Shown here in pieces: positions 29,571 to 39,773 of a stretch of 64,000 nt of DNA. A program made the position numbers and the translations under genes. The stretch is from Tannerellaceae bacterium (GTDB lineage Bacteria; Bacteroidota; Bacteroidia; Bacteroidales; Tannerellaceae), in contig JAJQFE010000069.1 in the NCBI GenBank assembly GCA_021201295.1, positions 97,869-161,868 of the forward strand, written 5' to 3'. A model generated the notes under the pieces. That model was not told the origin of the DNA, did not search any database, and worked only from the letters and a program-made list of their open reading frames with translations. How positions within the stretch are numbered: position 1 is the stretch's first letter; each line of letters opens with the position of its first letter.

Positions 29571-31313
29571 TTACCAACCCGGGTTTTGCGGGAAGCTGAT
29601 TTCTTCAGCCACATACAGGTCAATCTGTCCTGTGGGAATAGCATTCAGGTAATTTTTTTCAGGATTAAAGGTACGGTGGCTTTCCGGATAGGCATATACA
29701 TATCCTTCTTCATTCAATGTAGCCACATCTTCCGGTGCCAATGCACTACCTTTGACGCCTAAAGCTACATCCGGATTATTGGTATAATCCAGGTAATCCC
29801 CTTTTTTCCAACGCATCAGGTCATAATAACGGATAGCGTTCCAGGTCATTAGTTCTGTTCTCCGGTCACGACGGATCTCCCAGATAATAAAAGGAACAAC
29901 TCCGGAGATCTGTTCCAGTGCACTGGTACGCTTCGGATCATGGATCGTAACGCCATCTACCATAACTACTTCATCGCTTACATAGGTAAGCGGTGTAATA
30001 CCGGCCCGGTTACGAAGGATATTAACGGATATATCCAGATCATTCTGGGTTATGTTCCCTAATTCTGCACAGGCTTCCGCATAATTTAAGAGGACTTCTG
30101 CATAGGAAAAAACAGACGCATCAATGGTGCTCTGTCCGGTAGTAGTTACATTTGCGGAGTTTTCATTATAATATAAATGGATGACATATCCGGTAGAAGA
30201 TTTCCGGGCTCTGGATAAAGAGCTGACTGACCCCTGAAAACTGACTCCTTCACTATCTACTGTTGCCAGTAAACGGGGATCCCGTGTTGCCATAGCATTT
30301 TCCAGTGTCTCGTCTCCCTGATATAAAGGTGACTGGCTGATTGGCAGTCCGTCTACACAAACGTAACTTTCAAAAGCCGCTTTCGTCATTCCGTTCCCTA
30401 CTGTAGAAGTATTGGTATAGGCCTGAATAGAGTTAGCCAGGATACCTAAGGAGTAATTTTTATAGAGTATAATTTCAGAATTTCCTCCTAAATCCTCCGA
30501 ATTATATACTGCTTTGAATCCATCGCTACTCATCTGGATAGCATATTTTCCTGAAGTTATAAGCGCATTAGCAGCCTCTTTAGCCCCTTGCAGGAAAGCG
30601 GTTCCACCTCCTGCCTGGTGGTATTTCCGATACGTGCCCTCATATAATCCGATCCGTGCCTGTAAAGCTAAAGCGACATATTTAGTGACCGAATTGGCTT
30701 CATCTTCTTCCCTCAGGATATCCACTGCCCGTGTAATATCTGCCCAGACTTTCTCCATTACTTCATTTCTATCCATACGAGGGATATAAATATTCTCTGC
30801 ATCATTCGGATCATCTACCACCTTATCATAATAAGGCACATCTCCAAAACGTTGTACCAGTTTGTAGTAAGATAAACTTCTAAAGAAACGGGCTACTCCT
30901 TCCCAATGTTCTGCAGCTTCCGGTTCCATCGGCACATCCGGTATCCTGGCAAACATCACATTCGCTCTCCTGATATATTCATACAGATCTTTCCAGTCTG
31001 AATTAGAACTTCCGGGGTTCAGCTGGTAAGGTAAAAAAGTGTTACTGGTCAGGTCATCGGAAATATTAATACTACTGGTCATATTGGAAGACTGGAAATA
31101 AAACTCAGCAGTTGTTCCGGTGGCAATACCATACGCTTTGAACTGGTCATAGAATAACCAGGCATACGTTTTCACATTCGCTTCACTGGTCCAGTAAGTA
31201 TCATCTGTAAACCCGTCGAGCGGATCTCTATCCAGATAGTCATTACATCCAGTGCTAAAAAACAGGATCCCGCTTATCAGGATTATACTGATATATATTT
31301 TTATCTTTTCCAT
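29571..31313 (-). CDS. SusD/RagB family outer-membrane glycan-binding lipoprotein
   Basis: SusD proteins form the surface lid over the SusC channel and bind oligosaccharides or peptides. This 580-residue copy has a lipoprotein signal (SIILISGILFFSTGCND, lipidation at Cys23), the usual YLDRDPLDGFTDDTYW start of the mature protein, TPR-like helices (RRANVMFARIPDV, FRSLSYYKLVQRFGDVPYYD) and the C-terminal FPENPGW-like ending SFPQNPGW. It is intact, while the SusC partner 20 bases upstream is frameshifted. The ligand is unknown; no glycoside hydrolase is within the same transcription unit. Confidence 0.92.
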   Translation of the reverse strand: MEKIKIYISIILISGILFFSTGCNDYLDRDPLDGFTDDTYWTSEANVKTYAWLFYDQFKAYGIATGTTAEFYFQSSNMTSSINISDDLTSNTFLPYQLNPGSSNSDWKDLYEYIRRANVMFARIPDVPMEPEAAEHWEGVARFFRSLSYYKLVQRFGDVPYYDKVVDDPNDAENIYIPRMDRNEVMEKVWADITRAVDILREEDEANSVTKYVALALQARIGLYEGTYRKYHQAGGGTAFLQGAKEAANALITSGKYAIQMSSDGFKAVYNSEDLGGNSEIILYKNYSLGILANSIQAYTNTSTVGNGMTKAAFESYVCVDGLPISQSPLYQGDETLENAMATRDPRLLATVDSEGVSFQGSVSSLSRARKSSTGYVIHLYYNENSANVTTTGQSTIDASVFSYAEVLLNYAEACAELGNITQNDLDISVNILRNRAGITPLTYVSDEVVMVDGVTIHDPKRTSALEQISGVVPFIIWEIRRDRRTELMTWNAIRYYDLMRWKKGDYLDYTNNPDVALGVKGSALAPEDVATLNEEGYVYAYPESHRTFNPEKNYLNAIPTGQIDLYVAEEISFPQNPGW

Positions 31314-31333
31314 AATTGTTAATGCTATTAGAA

Positions 31334-34300
31334 TTAGAAATTAACCTGTAAACCGACAGACACCGTTCTCGGATAGGGATAAGTACGTCCCCAGGCTGCT
31401 TCTGTCTCATTAATTTCCGGATCTACCGGTAAGCGGTTACTCTTAAATTCTGCCAGGTTCTGGCCACTGAAATAGACTCTTACTTTATCAAGTCCAGCCT
31501 TACGGGTCACTTCCAGGGGCAAAGTATAACCAATCGTTACATTCTTTAATCGTAAATAAGCCATACTGAGCAGATATCTGCTTTGGGAAACAAAGTTGTT
31601 TGAACCCGGAATATAACTATTAATAGCGGTTCCGGAGTGACCGACATAGGGGTTCGGGAAATAGGCATTGGTATTACTTTCAGTCCAGTAATCCAGCATT
31701 CCTTCATACAGGGCATCCGTACGGTTATATAACGGGAGGATCAGGTCTGAGTCTGCCCAGTAATCCCGTTTACCAACTCCCTGGAAGAAGACATCAATAT
31801 CAAATTATAGAGGTTTGCTCCTAAGCGGAAACTATACTGATATCGAGGTGTGGTGTTACCTATTACTTTCAGGTCACCCGGATTATCAGCAGTCAGGTCT
31901 CCGGTAGTAATCTTTCCGTCACCATCCAGGTCCTTATACTTCACATCGCCGGGACCATAAGAGAAATCTCCGGTAATTAAAGCAGACTGGTCAGGAATTC
32001 CGGCAACCAATGTTTCATCGGCATTGAAATCATTAGCCTGGAACAGACGGTCTGTTTCAAATCCCCAGATCTCACCAATCTTCATTCCTTCGTAAAATTG
32101 TCCTACTCCCAGCAATTTATTCTGGTTATCCCATTTCGTTACTTCTGTCTGATAATCCGTCATAGAAACATTGGCGTAAACCTGCACATGTTTATTGATC
32201 GGATAAGTGAAATCCACACTGATTTCATATTCCCGGGTACGAAGGTCTCCCGCATTGGTTAACGGAGCACTGGCCCCGATTCCCTGTGGTAAGGTTTTAG
32301 CCGCAGCCAGCACCCCATTATTATTTCTCTGATACCAGTCAAAAGAGAAGGTGAACATATTATTCAGGAAACGAACATCCAATCCGACATCATAGGTAAT
32401 TACTTTTTCCCATGTCAGTTTGGGATCTGCTATGGACGGTGATTCCACAGAAGGAGCAGTGGCGCCATCCAGTACCCATTCCGCATTCTTCACATCCATC
32501 ATGGTACGGAAAGCGTTGGCCATCACATTCTGGTTACCGATAGAACCTACAGAAGCTCTGATCTTTATATCATTTGCCACTGTTTTTATTCCTTCCATAA
32601 AAGATTCTTCTGTCAGGCGATAGCCGACTGATCCGGATGGGAAGAAGCCCCATAACTGACCTACCGGGAAGTTGGAAGAGCCATCGTAACGTCCGTTTAA
32701 TTCTAATAAATATTTGCCTTTATAATCATAGTTCACACGTCCGAAAAATCCGGCAATTGCATATTCATTATGAGCAGGTTTCAGGAGATCTGACGAACTG
32801 GTCACATATTGTGATCCTGTGGTCAGGGAAATATCTGGCATAGTCGGGTCCATTACATTCCGGCGCTCCAGATAGAAACGCTGGAAATCATTTTTTTCAA
32901 TATTGGTACCTGCCATTACTTTCAAACCATGATCCTCAAACTGTTTGGAATAAGTAACATACGCATTGAATACCTGGGTCTGGTCTTTGCTATGGCTGTT
33001 GGCAATTTTATCATTGGCACTTCCCGGTACATCCAGATACTGGTAGGCAGTTCCTAAAATATTATTAGGATCCCAGTCTCCTGTCCAGAAGTCTAGCATC
33101 TGGGTAGAATGACCGTTAATGTTCCAGTCTATGGTTTCATTATTGATACTATATTCTGCCACGAATTGCAGGTCTTTCGTAATATCTGCGATCAGGGAAG
33201 CATTCAGGCGAAGCATATCTGTTTGTTTATTATTCATATTAGCCTGTGCCATATAACCCGGTGCATGACGGAAATATTTACCGTCATAAGTTCCATATGG
33301 GAAATATTGTCCCCAACGCATATAATAACCAAAATAACCATTCTTCTCAGATTCAGTAATACCATTATTATAATAGTTGTACGGTTCTTCATGATTTTTA
33401 CGAGTGAACAAGGTACCTACACTCGCTTTCAGCCAGCTTGTCAACCGAGTATTCATACTGACATTTGCATTATAGCGTTTCATCTTATCCGTATTGATCC
33501 TCATAAATCCACTCTGGTTTACATATCCTAAAGAGACCATAAAAGAAGATTTTTCTCCCATACGGCCCTGCGCGGAGAAATTATGAGTTTGTTGCGGAGT
33601 CCAGTCTCTCAGCATTTCTTTATGCGGATCCCAGATACGATAGGTATAGGCACGCCCATCAATGATCTCCCAGTCTTCCCCATAAATCATTTCTTTATTT
33701 TTAGTACTTCTGCTGCCAGCATAGTTAGCTTTCCAGTTCTTAATGCCTGCCAGCAGAATATCATGCTGCATACCAAAAGACTCTGACATTTTACCCGGAT
33801 TCGTACGGTTATTTGCATACATCATGACCGGTAGTTCATCTTCCGGGTCTACAAATCCAACCAGACTGGTTGGCTTGCTGAATGCCAGATTCGTACTATA
33901 GCTGAATTTCACTTTATCTCCGACAGCCTGTCCTTTCTTCGTCGTGATCAGTACCACCCCAAACACACTACGGGTACCATAAATAGAAGCGGAGGCAGCA
34001 TCTTTCAGGACAGAAATATGAGCAATATCTTCCGGATTGATCAGGGTCAGGTCGGAAGGGACACCATCCACAAGGATCAGCGGTTCGCCTTTTTCCTTTC
34101 CGTCAATGATCGTTCCGATCCCACGGATATTAATAGTAGCGTCTCCACCCAGATTACCACTTTTATAGGTAACAGTCAGACCGGGTGTAATCCCCTGCAG
34201 GGATTTAGCCACATCTGCAACGGGCTTACTACCCAGTGCTTTATCTACATCCACAGTAGCAACCGCTCCGGTCAGGTTTTCTTTTTTCTGAACACCATAC

Positions 34301-34965
34301 CCTACGATAACGACTTCATCTACCAACTGTGTATCCTCCTGCAGGGTTACATTGATCACTTCCCTGTTTGCCTGTACAGACCAGGGTTTATAACCCAGAT
34401 AAGAAAAGACTAAAACAGCATGGTTACCAGGGACCGTTAATGTATACTGCCCATTGAAATCAGTCACAGTCCCGAAAGTAGTACCCTGAACTATGACATT
34501 CACCCCGATAATCGGTTCTTCGGACGAATCCTTTACGACTCCACTCACTGTTCTGGTTTGTTGCTGGGGAGCACTGGCAGAAAAAGTAGCAGCTGGTTCT
34601 TTTACGGATAAAACAATATGAGTTCCCTCCATAGAGTAATCCACATCCGTATCGGCAAATAAGTGATTCAGGACTTCACTGACAGGTTGTCCCTTCGCTT
34701 TTACGGAGACTTTACGGTTTACATTGACCTGATGATTATATATAAATAGATAATCAGTCTGATTTTCTATTTCATTTAGGATATTTTCCAGCTGAACATT
34801 GCTTTTATGAATGTTCACACGTGCATTCTGGGAGTGGGTATTTTCTGCAAATGTACAGAACACACAAACCAAAAGCAGGAACATGGTTATTCGCATAATT
34901 CTAAAGATTTGTTTACATCGTGGATTTTTCAGAGGATCTATCCCCGACAAAGATTTATTTTCCAT
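31334..34965 (-). pseudogene. SusC/RagA TonB-dependent transporter with STN domain, single frameshift near the C-terminus
   Basis: The first 1074 codons contain a signal region (ITMFLLLVCVFCTFAENTHS), an STN domain (INVQLENILNEIE-like stretch, VSVKAKGQPVSEVLNHLF) that signals to an anti-sigma factor, a carboxypeptidase-regulatory-like domain, a plug (LVDEVVIVGYGVQKKENLTG) and most of the barrel. At 31802-31804 an AAT-TTT-GAT stretch has lost one T; the +1 frame then continues as DIDVFFQGVGKRDYW through the 121-residue C-terminal ORF ending TVSVGLQVNF. The frameshift removes the last barrel strands and should abolish insertion in the outer membrane. As the only lesion, a sequencing error cannot be excluded. 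The order sigma, FecR, SusC, SusD is typical for a trans-envelope-regulated glycan utilisation locus. Confidence 0.85.
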
Positions 34966-35098
34966 ACCTTTGTAATGATTTGAAGTTAATACGATTAGTT
35001 AATAATTGTGTTGACAGATGCCGGTAAGTGTTGGCGCACTTATCGGCATTATTGGTTAACAGTTAGTGTTTATTCATGGGCAAAATAGTTTAAGGGTT

Positions 35099-36040
35099 TT
35101 ATTCTTCTATGTAGATCATCTGATTTTCATCATCCTGACTGTAAGAGAAACGGAGATCTTTCTGTAAGACCCGCAGGGCATAGTCTATTCCATCAGCTTG
35201 CCGGAACTTTCCGGTGTAATTATATTTCAATATATGCTGATTCCTGATCTGAATGGTTTTCCCGTAATATTTTTCAAATTCATGCATGATGGTTTCAAAA
35301 GGAGCATTCCGAAAGCAAATCAACCCCTCTCTCCAACGATAACGGTTATAATCATCCACCGGGAAAACTTCAAACATCCCTTCTTTCAGCACGGCTTTAC
35401 TATCCGGATGAAGAATCAGACTCTGAGACGGATTCTCAGCAGAAGTCACTCTCACAGAACCCTCAATTAAGGTCGTTTCAAACGTACCGGTATCAGCATA
35501 TGCCTCTATATTAAAATGGGTTCCCAGAACTTCTACCTTTCCTTTTCCGGTCTGCACGATAAAAGATTGCTTACCCTGTTTAGCTACTTCAAAATAGGCT
35601 TCTCCATCTAATTCTACTTTTCGTTCTCCTTTCCCGAAAGAAACAGGATATTGTAAAGTCGTCCGGGCATTCAGCCAGACTTGCGTACCATCCGGAAGCA
35701 TCAGGTTGATTCGTTGTCCTGCCGGAACAGCAATAGTCTGCATGGCCATAAGATGTTCATTGGTTTCCTGTTGGCTATAGAATAAACTAATCCCGAGCGT
35801 AATAGCAACAACTGCAGCAATCTTTATCCATTCAGTTAACGGACGGGGTAAAAAGAAAGTTCGTTGGATAGTTTCCGTCTTTTTTTCCTGTGCCAGGAGC
35901 AACATCATATCAAATAACCGGCGCTCTTTAAAAAAGATCCGTTCATGTTCCGGAGAAGCCTCCATCCACTCCCTTATTTGTTCCTGTTCTTCCTGCGAGG
36001 CAGTTCCCTCGAAGAATTTATATAGTATTTGTTTTTCCAT
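35099..36040 (-). CDS. FecR family anti-sigma factor
   Basis: A 313-residue inner-membrane anti-sigma factor. The N-terminal cytoplasmic part (MEKQILYKFFEGTASQEEQ, residues 1-85) binds the sigma factor; one membrane helix follows (IKIAAVVAITLGISLFYS, ~residues 82-99); the periplasmic FecR domain has VPAGQRINLMLPDGTQVWLNA and VELDGEAYFEV (~residues 120-165), with a C-terminal STN-like partner domain. I start at 36040 because the upstream 15 codons lie next to the sigma gene and are not conserved in this type. It is 84 bases after the sigma stop. It should receive the signal from the STN domain of the adjacent SusC, which is broken. Confidence 0.9.
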   Translation of the reverse strand: MEKQILYKFFEGTASQEEQEQIREWMEASPEHERIFFKERRLFDMMLLLAQEKKTETIQRTFFLPRPLTEWIKIAAVVAITLGISLFYSQQETNEHLMAMQTIAVPAGQRINLMLPDGTQVWLNARTTLQYPVSFGKGERKVELDGEAYFEVAKQGKQSFIVQTGKGKVEVLGTHFNIEAYADTGTFETTLIEGSVRVTSAENPSQSLILHPDSKAVLKEGMFEVFPVDDYNRYRWREGLICFRNAPFETIMHEFEKYYGKTIQIRNQHILKYNYTGKFRQADGIDYALRVLQKDLRFSYSQDDENQMIYIEE

Positions 36041-36124
36041 GGATTCCGTATTAAGAGACCACTCTCTGTATGTATAGCAGTTCATAAAGAGATATCCCCA
36101 GTGAAAAAATTAAAAAAATATCTT

Positions 36125-36685
36125 TTAACCGAAAAAGATGAGAAAAAAGGGTAAATAATCTTTCAGGTTATGACGAAGAAGTTTCAAGGCTTTGGTAATA
36201 TGAAATTCCACATTTTTGGTAGTTACTCCCAGTTCTCCGGCAATCTCTTTATGAGATTTATTCTGATAACGGCTCATCAGGAAGATCCGGCGAGTCTGTT
36301 CCGCAAGCTCATTCAACGTCCTGTCTACAATCTCCTGTGCTTCAGCAGTAAAAAGTTCATACGGTTCACAGGCTTCCAAGGTAGCAATCCGGGTGTTCAG
36401 TTCCCATTCCGCATAATTCTTCATCTTTTCTGCTACAACTTCCCGTACCTGTATATGCTGCAAGTGATTCAGGCATTTATGTTTAATGATAGTCAGAATA
36501 TAGGCAGGAATATTAGATTTGTTTTTTAAAAAGTGGCGGTTTTCCCAATAATAGAGCAACGCCTCTACTACAAAATCTTCAGCAACAGCCATATCATGTA
36601 CATACGTATTAGCAAAACGGATAAACCGTCCCTGATAATCCGTAAACAATTGGTTAAAAGCTTTCAGGTCTACAGTATTCTCCAT
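36125..36685 (-). CDS. ECF-type RNA polymerase sigma factor (Bacteroides expansion family)
   Basis: A 186-residue sigma-70-like ECF factor. Region 2 is visible in the first 90 residues (FTDYQGRFIRFANTYV, AEDFVVEALLYYWENR, IPAYILTIIKHKCLNHL) and region 4 in the last 65 (EQTRRIFLMSRYQNKSHKE, AGELGVTTKNVEFHITKAL, a helix-turn-helix for -35 binding). It regulates the downstream FecR/SusC/SusD genes in the standard model for such loci. No canonical promoter was apparent just upstream. Confidence 0.92.
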   Translation of the reverse strand: MENTVDLKAFNQLFTDYQGRFIRFANTYVHDMAVAEDFVVEALLYYWENRHFLKNKSNIPAYILTIIKHKCLNHLQHIQVREVVAEKMKNYAEWELNTRIATLEACEPYELFTAEAQEIVDRTLNELAEQTRRIFLMSRYQNKSHKEIAGELGVTTKNVEFHITKALKLLRHNLKDYLPFFLIFFG

Positions 36686-36959
36686 AGCTTACCTTTTCCA
36701 TCTGTAAATATATGCAAAAAAAGAGAAAACGAAAGAAGTCTTTTCTCCTGATTCCTATAAAAATATATAATATCCGAAAGATTAGTTACAAAACACACAA
36801 AACAGATCCGGATTTTATTACAAAATAAAAGAAATTACAGATACATACCATCATTTTGACATTTTCCCATCTATTCCGATTCTACAACTTAGACAAGCAG
36901 TTCATACTATATGGGTAAATAAATCGTTTTTATTTAAAATAAATCTGGTCATGAATGAT

Positions 36960-36967
36960 TAGTTTTG
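36960..36967 (+). promoter_or_regulatory. candidate -7 box before the radical SAM gene
   Basis: TAGTTTTG matches TAnnTTTG, but no TTTG lies 19-21 bases upstream. Transcription from about 36974 would support translation from 37014. The remainder of the 36686-36959 gap is AT-rich and holds nothing else that I recognise. Confidence 0.4.
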
Positions 36968-37013
36968 TAGTCAAATGCACAGGGTTACCTCCCTGGTTAA
37001 AAAACAGGAAAAT

Positions 37014-38465
37014 ATGACACCACTGAAAATAACATTTCTCACTCCCCCTTCTTTTGAAGAGAATGAAAAGCCTGCTGAACGGACAGCCGGATGCACCCGT
37101 TTAGTCTATGACATGCCCAATATATATGAATTAATTGTAGCAGCTTTATTAGAGAAAGAAGGATATGAAATTCATTACCGGAATTTTGTTTTGGACAGAC
37201 AGCATAAACAAACATGTCTGAATTTTCTGGAGAATGATGAAAGCGACTGTTATATTTTCTGGAGTGTTAACCTCTCTATTTCCACAGATAAACAGGTACA
37301 GGATTTTATTCTGGCCAGGAAACAGGCCTGGTGTATTTTTCTGGGACCTGCCGGTACTTATTTTACCTCTTCCTTATTATCAGGCCCACAATCCATTGTA
37401 GTACGAGGGGAACCGGAAGAAACCATCTTGGAATTAATATCCCTCTTAAAAAGTAAAGGAGACTGGCATTCGATAGCCGGTATTTCCTATCTAAATGAAT
37501 TCGGAGAGATAGTGAATAATCCACCCCGGCCTTTAATAAAAAACCTCGACGAGTTACCCTTCCCTGCTTTTCATCTAATTGAGAAATACTCGTTTTCAAA
37601 TCCGAAACTAAAAGTCTCCCCTTATATGACAGTGGTCACTTCACGCAACTGTCCTTTTCATTGCATATACTGCGTGCCCAGCTCACTTACCTTTGCCCGG
37701 GAAATTGAATATAAACGTAATAAAGAAAGTAAAAAGCCACCGGTTGGTTTTCACTCAACAGATTATGTAGTCAAACAGATTAATTTGCTGGCAACCAAAG
37801 GCTATAAAGCTATCGGTTTTATGGATGATAATTTCATTATTAATAAAAAACGGCTCCAGCCGATAGGAGAAACGCTGAAAAAACATGGGATTATCTGGGG
37901 ATGCCAGGCAAGGGCAGATGCGATTAACGAGGAAATTGCTGCGATGTTACAGGAATATAATTGCTGGTATGTGGACCTGGGCGTCGAATCCTTTAATAAT
38001 CAGATTTTGGCTTATATTAGAAAAGACATTACCGAAGAACAAATATATACAGCCATCCATCTGCTAAAAAAACATAAGGTGCCTGTAAAACTAAATATCC
38101 TGATCGGGACCAGTCCGCTGGAAACAGAAGACACTATCAAGGAAACCTTACGGAAAGCCAGGGATTTACAGGTGAATCAGGTTATGTTTAACATTGTCTC
38201 ACCATTTCCGGCAACGGAATTCTATGAACTGGCCAAAAAAAATGGCTGGATAGAAGGAGGAGATTATGTCCCCACAGATGTACAACGCCATTCTATCCTG
38301 AATTATCCGAATCTTTCTGCTGAACAAATGGAAAGATTATTGTTCCGGAATAACCTGAAATTTTTCTTATCTCCTTCATTTATATGGAGGAACATCCGGA
38401 AATTCTCCTCGTTCCGGGATTTCCGGATTGCGCTGCAAGCAGTAAAAGTTAAACTTTTCGGATAA
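37014..38465 (+). CDS. B12-binding-type radical SAM protein
   Basis: A 483-residue radical SAM enzyme. Residues 1-150 resemble a cobalamin-binding domain (KITFLTPPS, VRGEPEETILELI), although no clear DxHxxG signature is seen. Residues ~200-410 form the radical SAM barrel, with the 4Fe-4S cysteines Cys213, Cys217 and Cys220 (RNCPFHCIYC), and later FMDDNFI, DLGVES and LNILIGTSP. Relatives perform methylations and ring rearrangements in lipids, polyketides and cofactors; the substrate here is unknown. The ATG at 37014 is preceded by AGGAAA, better than an upstream ATG at 36975. The neighbour glycosyltransferase starts 4 bases after the stop, so they act together, perhaps in making an envelope glycolipid. 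Confidence 0.85.
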   Translation: MTPLKITFLTPPSFEENEKPAERTAGCTRLVYDMPNIYELIVAALLEKEGYEIHYRNFVLDRQHKQTCLNFLENDESDCYIFWSVNLSISTDKQVQDFILARKQAWCIFLGPAGTYFTSSLLSGPQSIVVRGEPEETILELISLLKSKGDWHSIAGISYLNEFGEIVNNPPRPLIKNLDELPFPAFHLIEKYSFSNPKLKVSPYMTVVTSRNCPFHCIYCVPSSLTFAREIEYKRNKESKKPPVGFHSTDYVVKQINLLATKGYKAIGFMDDNFIINKKRLQPIGETLKKHGIIWGCQARADAINEEIAAMLQEYNCWYVDLGVESFNNQILAYIRKDITEEQIYTAIHLLKKHKVPVKLNILIGTSPLETEDTIKETLRKARDLQVNQVMFNIVSPFPATEFYELAKKNGWIEGGDYVPTDVQRHSILNYPNLSAEQMERLLFRNNLKFFLSPSFIWRNIRKFSSFRDFRIALQAVKVKLFG

Positions 38466-38469
38466 ACAT

Positions 38470-39282
38470 ATGCTCCAACTCAGTATTGCTATTATCACCT
38501 GGAATTCGGCGCGTCATATACGGGAATGCCTGGAGTCAGTACTGGAAAGTACCACTCATCTATCCCATGAGATCATTCTCGTGGATAATGGCTCTACGGA
38601 TCAAACCAGGGAAATCCTGACAAGCTATCAGGAATTGCCTCAACTCCGGACGATCTTTTTACCGGCTAACCTGGGAGTGGCAGGAGGCCGGAACAGATGT
38701 ATCCGGGAAGCACAAGGAAAATATATCTGGTTACTGGATGTAGATACAGTAGTGAACCAGGAAGCTGTTCACACGATGTTCACCTATATGGAAGCCTATC
38801 CGGAGTGTGGAATTTGCGGATGTAAACTAATAAACCGTTACGGGATGGTGCAGGACAGTTGCCGTAGACTGCCCTCACTTTCTTATAAGATTAACAATGT
38901 ACTTTCTTCTATATTAAATAAATACTCCTTATTTGCTGTCTTACAAAAGAAAATAGATGATAAGAACCAGACCCAGTTCTACAGAAAAGAAATAGCAGCC
39001 CCTGATCCAGTTGAGGTGGAATATCTGATCGGAGCCTGCCAGATGATCCGCAGGGAAGTGATAGCAGAGGTCGGAGAGTTGGATGAACATATTTTTTATG
39101 GACCTGAAGACGCTGATTATTGTTTACGGGCCTCTCGCAAAGGCTGGAAAATCATCTTTCTGCCAACTGTCTGTTTTGTTCATGACTATCAACAGATCAC
39201 GAACCGTAAAATAATCAGTAAAATGGGATTTATCCATGCCAAATCCCTTTTCTATTTTTTCAGGAAACACAAACGGTTTTGA
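38470..39282 (+). CDS. family 2 glycosyltransferase
   Basis: A 270-residue GT2/rhamnosyltransferase-like enzyme: SIAIITWNSARHIRECLES at the start, IILVDNGSTDQT, the NLGVAGGRNRCIREA block, the metal-binding DVDTVV (~residue 94) and the later EHIFYGPEDADYCLRA, containing the probable base. The C-terminal 40 residues are basic and aromatic (SLFYFFRKHKRF), suggesting contact with the membrane rather than a helix through it. It is coupled to the radical SAM gene by 4 bases. The acceptor is unknown. Confidence 0.88.
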   Translation: MLQLSIAIITWNSARHIRECLESVLESTTHLSHEIILVDNGSTDQTREILTSYQELPQLRTIFLPANLGVAGGRNRCIREAQGKYIWLLDVDTVVNQEAVHTMFTYMEAYPECGICGCKLINRYGMVQDSCRRLPSLSYKINNVLSSILNKYSLFAVLQKKIDDKNQTQFYRKEIAAPDPVEVEYLIGACQMIRREVIAEVGELDEHIFYGPEDADYCLRASRKGWKIIFLPTVCFVHDYQQITNRKIISKMGFIHAKSLFYFFRKHKRF

Positions 39283-39773
39283 ACTCCTCTGTTTGTAACA
39301 GATCAAAATAGTATTCAATAGCAGTAGTGATCGGATCATGAAATGGTGAGTGAATTTTCTATCTAAAATAGCCAGGATATAAAGAAACAAGGTAGAGACT
39401 GTAGAGGATATATAGTACATAAAAAACTGTTTACTCTTTCAATTTTATTTCATTCACATCCGAAAACATTATTCAAATAAAGAAAACCTATGATTTGCAA
39501 TAGACTAATTCCCTTTCAAATTGTAAGTTAAATTCCAAACTTCAACAAAAAAGTTGAGAGATAGCGTATAATTTATCCCCATTATCTGCATACAATTTAC
39601 AAAATAACATTTATATTTACTCCCGAAGTCAATAACAATAATGATAATACCTATTTAAGTATATTGGTAGAAACTCTATGAAATGCCGGATACAGAAGAA
39701 TAAATAATCCTATTCTGCATCCGTAAAGGAATTTCGTGTGTGTAACTATTTATTTTAATAACTTATTCTATCC
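39283..39773. other. AT-rich intergenic region with one hairpin before GH127
   Basis: No gene is supported. CGGATACAGAA (39688-39698) and TTCTGCATCCG (39713-39723) pair over 10 of 11 positions and lie 50 bases before the GH127 start, where they could act in the leader. A small CAAC-A6-GTTG hairpin is also present near 39544. I see no full promoter match. Confidence 0.4.

Noticed and set aside
38470..39282. The radical SAM/glycosyltransferase pair at 37-39.3 kb as a second RiPP system
   Set aside because: No small precursor frame with a GG leader lies nearby, and the radical SAM protein is of the B12-binding-domain type without SPASM cysteines.
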